DNA of 18,575 nt, taken from contig CAZDKX010000066.1 of NCBI GenBank assembly GCA_964505935.1, forward strand, positions 1 to 18,575. Direction: 5' to 3'. The notes beneath the pieces were generated by a model. The model ran no database searches, was not told the DNA's origin, and saw only the letters and a list, made by a program, of their open reading frames with translations. The stretch comes from JADGQM01 sp964505935. GTDB taxonomy: Bacteria > Desulfobacterota > Syntrophobacteria > Syntrophobacterales > Syntrophobacteraceae. The position numbers and the translations under genes are program-made. Below, one piece after another: positions 14,303 to 18,575 of this stretch (position 1 is the first letter of the stretch; every line of letters starts with the position of its first letter).

Positions 14303-16042
14303 CTATCTTTCGTCGTGTTCTTCAGACACATGAGAGTAAGAAGCAGAGGGGAACACGATGCGAAAGGTTGTTCCAGCGCCCACCCTTGAATCCACCTCGA
14401 TGAAGGCTCCATGTTTTTCCAGGATCTGCCTGGAGATGCTCAAACCCAGGCCGGTCCCCTCGGACTTCCTGGTAAAAAAGGGATCAAAGATCCGGTCCCG
14501 GTCTTCCTCCAAGATTCCCTGGCCGGTATCCATCACCTCCAGCACTACCGCCCTGGGCTCTTCCACAAGGTGTGTTCGAATGGTCAGCACCCCCCCTTCC
14601 GGCATGGCTTCGATGGCGTTGATCATGAGGTTGATGATCACTTGACTGATCTGATTGAAATCCACCACCAGCATTGGAAGGTCGGCGGCAAGATCCAGGT
14701 CGACCTCCATGTTGGTCTTTCGCAGATGCGCCTTCGCCAGGTCATGGCAGTAGGCAACGATATCGTTGATATGGTAGGGCAGGAATTGGGGCTCGCGGGG
14801 TTTCGCAAAGCTCAGCACCTGCTGCACAATCCGATCGATCTTCTTGATCTGCTGAAAGACGTCTTCAAACATCTGCTGTTGCGCGCTATCGAGAGCCAGT
14901 TCGCGTTGCAGCATCTGGGTGTTGAAGTTGATGGTTGCCAGAGGGTTGCGGATTTCATGGGCAATGCCGGCGGCCAGAGTGCCAAGGGCCTTGAGCCTCT
15001 CGGTTTGTTGCAGCCGCTGTTCCAACTTCCTCTCTTCGGTGATGTCCTTTTCATAGTAAACCACCCGCTCAACATCACCATCGGTATTCAACACAGGGAA
15101 CGCATAATAGTGATAGTAGCCCCCCCAGCGGGGATGAGGCCCCTCCCTCTGCACGGGTTGCCCTCCCCAAAGCGACGCCCAAATCGGGCATTCGGGAGGA
15201 GGTTGGTCTTGTCCGTAGAGAACTCGGGTATATTTCTTGCCAAGCAGATCTCTCCTTTTCCCATAGACTTGCTCACAAGTTCGATTGACGCGAAAAATAC
15301 GAAGTTGATTGTTGACCAGAAAGAAGCTGTGCTGGATGGCATCAAAGCTGATCTCGAGCTCACTCCTGGCGCGCTCGATCGATTCGAAGAGTCCCGCATT
15401 CTCAATGGCCACCCCCAGCTGATTACCAATGGCCGTCAGAAACTCGCTCCGCTCAGGGCGGATCTGAAGATGCCCCTCATTGGTAACGTAGAGCAGTCCC
15501 AATACTTTGTGCTGATTCTTCAGGGGGATGCAGATGACTTCGTTGACCCCCGCGTCATGCATGCGCTCCCTCAATTGGGCAAAGAACAGCCTGCTCACTG
15601 GGACCCAGTGAACCATCCGATGATAGCCGAAGCGGCTCATCACCTCAGGGGGCACGGTAATGGCCTGGATGGCGTTGACCACGGCAGGAGGGAACCCATA
15701 GTGGGCCGACAGCTCGAGTAGCCACTGATCCTCGGCGATATCCTTGACCAGGTAGATGGCCCCCATCTTCAACCTGAGCGTGCCGAGAATGGCGACCAAA
15801 GCCTGCTGCAGGACGTCTTCCAGGCGAGGTGAGCTCTGGAGGGCCGAAGAGATCTGGTAGAGGATTTGGAGCTCGTGATCGTGCTTCAGAGATTCTTCCG
15901 GAGAGGCTCCAGGTTGGGAGAGTTCTTTTTCGGAGGCAACGGATTCCTTCAAACCTTTGGACTCCCAAGACGGGAAGGGGAATTCGGAGGTCGGAGCAAG
16001 GTCTGTCCCGCTCCCCTCCGAACTCCGTCTCCCGACCTTCAT
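14303..16042 (-). CDS. Soluble GAF-PAS sensor histidine kinase
   Basis: Histidine kinase of 579 aa without membrane segments or signal peptide, so a cytoplasmic sensor. The first 50 residues are polar and low in complexity. A GAF domain covers about 55-220 and a PAS domain about 228-338, ending VYYEKDITEER. HisKA has the phospho-acceptor His362 in AHEIRNPL (361-368). The ATP-binding domain has the N box NLMINAIEAMPEGG (471-484), G1 DTGQG (505-509), DPFFTRK (520-526) and G2 GTGLGL (529-534). All catalytic motifs are intact; the NtrB/ZraS-like HEIRNPL form is present. The ATG lies one base after the lyase stop (TAG C ATG), so translation is probably coupled. The signal sensed is not evident. 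The partner is probably the HD-GYP regulator just downstream. Confidence 0.95.
   Translation of the reverse strand: MKVGRRSSEGSGTDLAPTSEFPFPSWESKGLKESVASEKELSQPGASPEESLKHDHELQILYQISSALQSSPRLEDVLQQALVAILGTLRLKMGAIYLVKDIAEDQWLLELSAHYGFPPAVVNAIQAITVPPEVMSRFGYHRMVHWVPVSRLFFAQLRERMHDAGVNEVICIPLKNQHKVLGLLYVTNEGHLQIRPERSEFLTAIGNQLGVAIENAGLFESIERARSELEISFDAIQHSFFLVNNQLRIFRVNRTCEQVYGKRRDLLGKKYTRVLYGQDQPPPECPIWASLWGGQPVQREGPHPRWGGYYHYYAFPVLNTDGDVERVVYYEKDITEERKLEQRLQQTERLKALGTLAAGIAHEIRNPLATINFNTQMLQRELALDSAQQQMFEDVFQQIKKIDRIVQQVLSFAKPREPQFLPYHINDIVAYCHDLAKAHLRKTNMEVDLDLAADLPMLVVDFNQISQVIINLMINAIEAMPEGGVLTIRTHLVEEPRAVVLEVMDTGQGILEEDRDRIFDPFFTRKSEGTGLGLSISRQILEKHGAFIEVDSRVGAGTTFRIVFPSASYSHVSEEHDER
15983..16022 (-). 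repeat. Hairpin at the 5' end of the kinase coding sequence
   Basis: In the minus-strand RNA TTCGGAGG+GGAGC pairs with GCTCC, then a 2-nt bulge (GA), then CCTCCGAA. The result is a 13-bp stem with a 12-nt loop, about 20-60 nt after the start codon. It contains an SD-like GGAGGGGAG. It could slow translation of the kinase; it could also be chance in a low-complexity segment. Confidence 0.5.
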
Positions 16043-16043
16043 G

Positions 16044-16973
16044 CTATTTCTTGCGCGCTTGAATCGCCTCCCACTGAGAGTAGGTTACCTTCGCCACGCG
16101 GATAGAAGCGGCGTCAACCATCTTACCATCAATGGCCAGCGAACCGCAGCCAGCCTTCTGAGCCTCCTGGTAGGCGTCTAGGATTTTCTGGGAGCGTTCC
16201 ACATCTTCAGGCGGCGGCGTATACATTTCATTGATAATGGCGATCTGATCGGGATGAATGACCCATTTCCCGTCGTAGCCCAGGGCGGCACTCAGGATGC
16301 ACGAGCGGCGAAGGCCTTCCGGATTCTTGTAGTCGCCATATGGGGCGTCAATGGCCGCCAGGCCGGCCGCTTTGGCGGCCATTACCATGCGGCTGAGGGG
16401 AAAATGCCAGCGATGCCCGGGATAGAAGTCCTCGACATCGCCATGGCCGCTGATGCCCTTGCTCAGCATCGTGAGGGATGCACTGTAGTCGGCCACGCCG
16501 AAGACCAGGGTCTCGAGGCGAGGTGAGCTGAAGGCGATTTCACCCACCTTGAGCATCCCCTCGGCGGTTTCGATCGAGGCTTCCAGCCCAATGGGGGTCG
16601 TAAAGCCCATCCTCATCTCGATTTGGGTCAAGAGATAGTCGATCGCTTTGATTTCAGCGGCGTCATTAACCTTGGGCACCACAATCACATCGATGGCATC
16701 CCCGGCCGCCTCCACAATGTCGATGACATCACGGTAGGCAAAGGGCGTATCCATGCCGTTGATCCGGTAGCAACGAACCTTGCCGCTCCAGTCCTGTTCC
16801 TTGAAGGCGGCGATGACGCGCTTGCGTGCTTCCTCCTTTTCAGAAACGGGAACGCTGTCTTCAAGGTCGAGCATCAGGACATCCGTTGGCAGGGTAAAGG
16901 CCTTCAGGACCATCTTTTCGCGGTTAGCCGGTACCGAGAGGGTTGAGCGGCGCAAACGAATGGGCTTTTCCAC
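16044..16973 (-). CDS. HpcH/HpaI-family lyase, malyl-CoA-lyase-like
   Basis: Cytoplasmic enzyme of 309 aa in the citrate-lyase-beta/malyl-CoA lyase group. These Mg-dependent TIM-barrel enzymes make or break C-C bonds between acyl-CoA and glyoxylate. Visible features: LDLEDSVP (35-42), YRINGMDTPFAYRDV (69-83, with the CoA/substrate Arg70), predicted Mg ligands Glu135 (ASIETAEG) and Asp162 (GVADYSAS), and GKWVIHPDQI (235-244). The C-terminal part includes GKMVDAASI, with the Asp expected to act in catalysis. The pattern is closer to L-malyl-CoA/beta-methylmalyl-CoA lyase than to CitE, and no citrate-lyase alpha or gamma genes are near. The start is GTG with AAGGAG about 7 nt upstream. It follows ppdK by 40 nt. 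Exact substrate is not provable from sequence. Confidence 0.88.
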   Translation of the reverse strand: MEKPIRLRRSTLSVPANREKMVLKAFTLPTDVLMLDLEDSVPVSEKEEARKRVIAAFKEQDWSGKVRCYRINGMDTPFAYRDVIDIVEAAGDAIDVIVVPKVNDAAEIKAIDYLLTQIEMRMGFTTPIGLEASIETAEGMLKVGEIAFSSPRLETLVFGVADYSASLTMLSKGISGHGDVEDFYPGHRWHFPLSRMVMAAKAAGLAAIDAPYGDYKNPEGLRRSCILSAALGYDGKWVIHPDQIAIINEMYTPPPEDVERSQKILDAYQEAQKAGCGSLAIDGKMVDAASIRVAKVTYSQWEAIQARKK

Positions 16974-17013
16974 AGTCGTCTCCTTGTGCTTCCAGTCTAT
17001 AGGCAGCTATCAA

Positions 17014-18575
17014 TCAGCTCTTGGAGCGCTTTTCCTTGATGGCAGCCTGAGCTGCCGCCAGCGTCGCCACCGGGATGCGATAGGGCGAGCAGCTGACATA
17101 GTCAAGGCCAATCCGGTGGCAGAATTCAACCGAGGAGGGCTCCCCTCCATGCTCACCACAGATGCCGATTTTCAGATCGGGCCGGACTGATCGTCCCTTG
17201 CTCACGGCAATTTCCATCAGTCCCCCCACCCCGACCTGATCCAATCGGTCGAAGGGATCATGTTCCCAGACCTTCTTGGCCAAATAAGGCGGCAGGAACT
17301 TGCCCGCATCATCCCGGCTGATCCCGTACACCATTTGCGTGAGATCGTTGGTCCCGAACGAAAAGAATTCAGCGACCTCAGCGATTTGGTCGGCGGTCAG
17401 CGCTCCCCGGGGGACTTCAATCATGGTTCCTACCCGATACTCCAAGTTGACCCCGCATTCCTTCGTGATCTCCTGGGCGATCGCATCCACGACTTCCCGC
17501 TGGTTCTTCAACTCATTCACATTACCCACCAGGGGAATCATGATCTCCGGATGAACATCGATTCCTTCCTGCATGACCTCACAGGCGGCCTCCAGGATGG
17601 CTCGCGCCTGCATGGCCGTGATCTCAGGATAGACAATCCCCAGGCGACAGCCCCGATGTCCCAGCATGGGATTGGCTTCATGCAGGCTGGTCACTTTCGC
17701 GTGGAGTTGCTCGAAAGAGACACCCATCTGATTCGCCAGTTTCTGGATGTCACGTTCGTCATTGGGCAGGAACTCGTGCAGCGGGGGATCGAGCATCCGA
17801 ATGGTCACAGGCCGACCGCGCATGACGCGGAAAAGGCCCTTGAAGTCTTCCTTCTGCATGGGCAGCAGGGTTGCCAGCGCCCGCTCCCGACCCTCATGAT
17901 CCTCAGCTAAAATCATCTGGCGCACCGCATCGATGCGGTTGCCTTCAAAAAACATGTGCTCCGTTCGGGTCAGCCCGATGCCTTCCGCACCGAAGGCAAT
18001 GGCCTCCTCAGCCTGGTTGCCCTGATCAGCGTTGGTCCAGATCTCCAGACGTCGGAATTCATCGGCCCAGCCAAGGAGTGCCACGTAGTCCTGATAGACT
18101 TTGGAACGCTGCGGCGCGAGGCTCTTGTCGATGAGCACCCGCAGAATCTCTGACGGGCGGGTCGGGATCTGCCCGGCAAAAACTTCGCCCGCGGTGCCAT
18201 CCAGCGAGAGGTATTGACCCTCCCGAATGACGCGGTCGCCGATGGTCATACGGCGCCCGCGGTAATCGATCTCGAGGTCACTGCAGCCGACGATGCAGAC
18301 CTTCCCCATCTGACGGGCTACCAGAGCGGCATGCGAGGTCATTCCCCCGCGGGCCGTGAGGATGCCTCGCGAGGCGTGCATTCCGCGAATATCATCGGGA
18401 GAGGTCTCCAGCCGCACCAGGATGACAATTTCCCCGCGCCTGGCCCATTCTTCGGCATCCGCCGCGTTGAAGACCACGCGCCCCGTTGCTGCGCCCGGTC
18501 CGGCAGCCAGCCCCCGAGCGAGCATGGCCCCGTCTCGCTCCGCTTCCTGCTTGGCCTTGGGGGTGAAGGTCGGAC
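17014..18575 (-). CDS. ppdK: Pyruvate, phosphate dikinase, C-terminal part (5' end beyond window)
   Basis: Interconverts pyruvate, ATP and phosphate with PEP, AMP and pyrophosphate. The 519 codons in the window are the C-terminal half or more of the roughly 880-aa enzyme. The frame stays open to the edge, so the gene is partial and no start codon is seen. The fragment has the end of the nucleotide-binding part, then the swivelling phosphohistidine domain with GGMTSHAALVA: catalytic His near 18331-18333, and the Thr two residues before it that a bifunctional regulatory kinase targets in other PPDKs. The PEP/pyruvate barrel follows with LTRTEHMFF, MLGHRGCRLG and ICGEHGGEPSS (catalytic Cys at 17158-17160). 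Methionines inside the fragment are not starts. It is first in a likely operon with the lyase gene. Confidence 0.97.
   Translation of the reverse strand, partial: PTFTPKAKQEAERDGAMLARGLAAGPGAATGRVVFNAADAEEWARRGEIVILVRLETSPDDIRGMHASRGILTARGGMTSHAALVARQMGKVCIVGCSDLEIDYRGRRMTIGDRVIREGQYLSLDGTAGEVFAGQIPTRPSEILRVLIDKSLAPQRSKVYQDYVALLGWADEFRRLEIWTNADQGNQAEEAIAFGAEGIGLTRTEHMFFEGNRIDAVRQMILAEDHEGRERALATLLPMQKEDFKGLFRVMRGRPVTIRMLDPPLHEFLPNDERDIQKLANQMGVSFEQLHAKVTSLHEANPMLGHRGCRLGIVYPEITAMQARAILEAACEVMQEGIDVHPEIMIPLVGNVNELKNQREVVDAIAQEITKECGVNLEYRVGTMIEVPRGALTADQIAEVAEFFSFGTNDLTQMVYGISRDDAGKFLPPYLAKKVWEHDPFDRLDQVGVGGLMEIAVSKGRSVRPDLKIGICGEHGGEPSSVEFCHRIGLDYVSCSPYRIPVATLAAAQAAIKEKRSKS

Noticed and set aside
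14411..15721. 436-codon plus-strand frame opposite the histidine kinase
   Set aside because: Antisense to a kinase with all catalytic motifs; composition is the mirror of the real gene and no domain is recognisable.
15822..16529. 14-bp exact direct repeat (AGGCGAGGTGAGCT at 15822-15835 and 16516-16529)
   Set aside because: Both copies encode the same short peptide SSPRLE in unrelated proteins; with no flanking similarity this is best seen as coincidence.
16044..16973. Citrate lyase beta subunit (CitE)
   Set aside because: No citrate lyase alpha, gamma or accessory genes are adjacent, and the RINGMDTPFAYRDV and GKWVIHP regions fit malyl-CoA-type lyases better.
1..18575. Mobile elements, CRISPR arrays, tRNA or rRNA genes
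   Set aside because: No transposase, integrase, regularly spaced repeat or tRNA-like cloverleaf was recognised; nearly all sequence is accounted for by housekeeping genes.

Overview
The window is a run of bacterial chromosomal housekeeping genes, with one signalling and carbon-metabolism operon at its right end. The gene set suggests a Gram-negative bacterium of the former Deltaproteobacteria (Desulfobacterota), perhaps Syntrophobacter-like. Grounds are two different ATP synthase b-type subunits (b' and b), an mreBCD-mrdA-rodA cluster, YidC with a large periplasmic domain, and a bacterial-type pyruvate phosphate dikinase beside a malyl-CoA-lyase-like protein. The taxonomy is inference only.

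Left part (1-7816, all minus strand; transcription runs from high to low coordinates): mreB, mreC, mreD, mrdA (PBP2) and rodA encode the elongasome that builds lateral wall peptidoglycan. They are followed, after a 228-bp gap holding a candidate promoter, by atpF', atpF, atpH and atpA (cut by the window edge). The atp genes overlap or abut by one base (TAG/ATG, TAGTG, TAATG). The a and c subunit genes are not upstream, so the F0F1 genes appear to be split between loci.

Centre (7817-8136): a 320-bp divergent intergenic region. It holds a candidate mreB promoter on the minus strand, a candidate rpmH promoter on the plus strand and an 11-bp palindrome.

Right of that (8137-12881, plus strand): rpmH (44 aa, easily missed), rnpA, yidD, yidC, jag and mnmE. 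This cluster lies beside dnaA/oriC in many bacteria, but here no dnaA or clear DnaA-box cluster is seen. Its products cover ribosomal protein L34, the RNase P protein, membrane protein insertion (YidD, YidC), an RNA-binding YidC-associated protein (Jag/KhpB) and tRNA wobble-uridine modification (MnmE).

Far right (12887-18575, minus strand): a likely four-gene operon, ppdK (5' end cut off), an HpcH/HpaI-family malyl-CoA-lyase-like gene, a soluble GAF-PAS histidine kinase and a REC-PAS-HD-GYP response regulator. Spacing between genes is 1 to 40 nt. The operon runs convergently into mnmE with 5 bp between stop codons and no visible terminator. It would couple pyruvate/PEP and C2-C4 acyl-CoA carbon flow to a cytoplasmic two-component system with c-di-GMP hydrolysis as output.

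I found no mobile elements, CRISPR arrays, tRNA or rRNA genes, and no clearly novel system. The most interesting signals are RNA-level structures: hairpins in the rpmH leader, between rpmH and rnpA, and at the start of the kinase gene. The ppdK/lyase/two-component linkage and several ambiguous translation starts also deserve a look.
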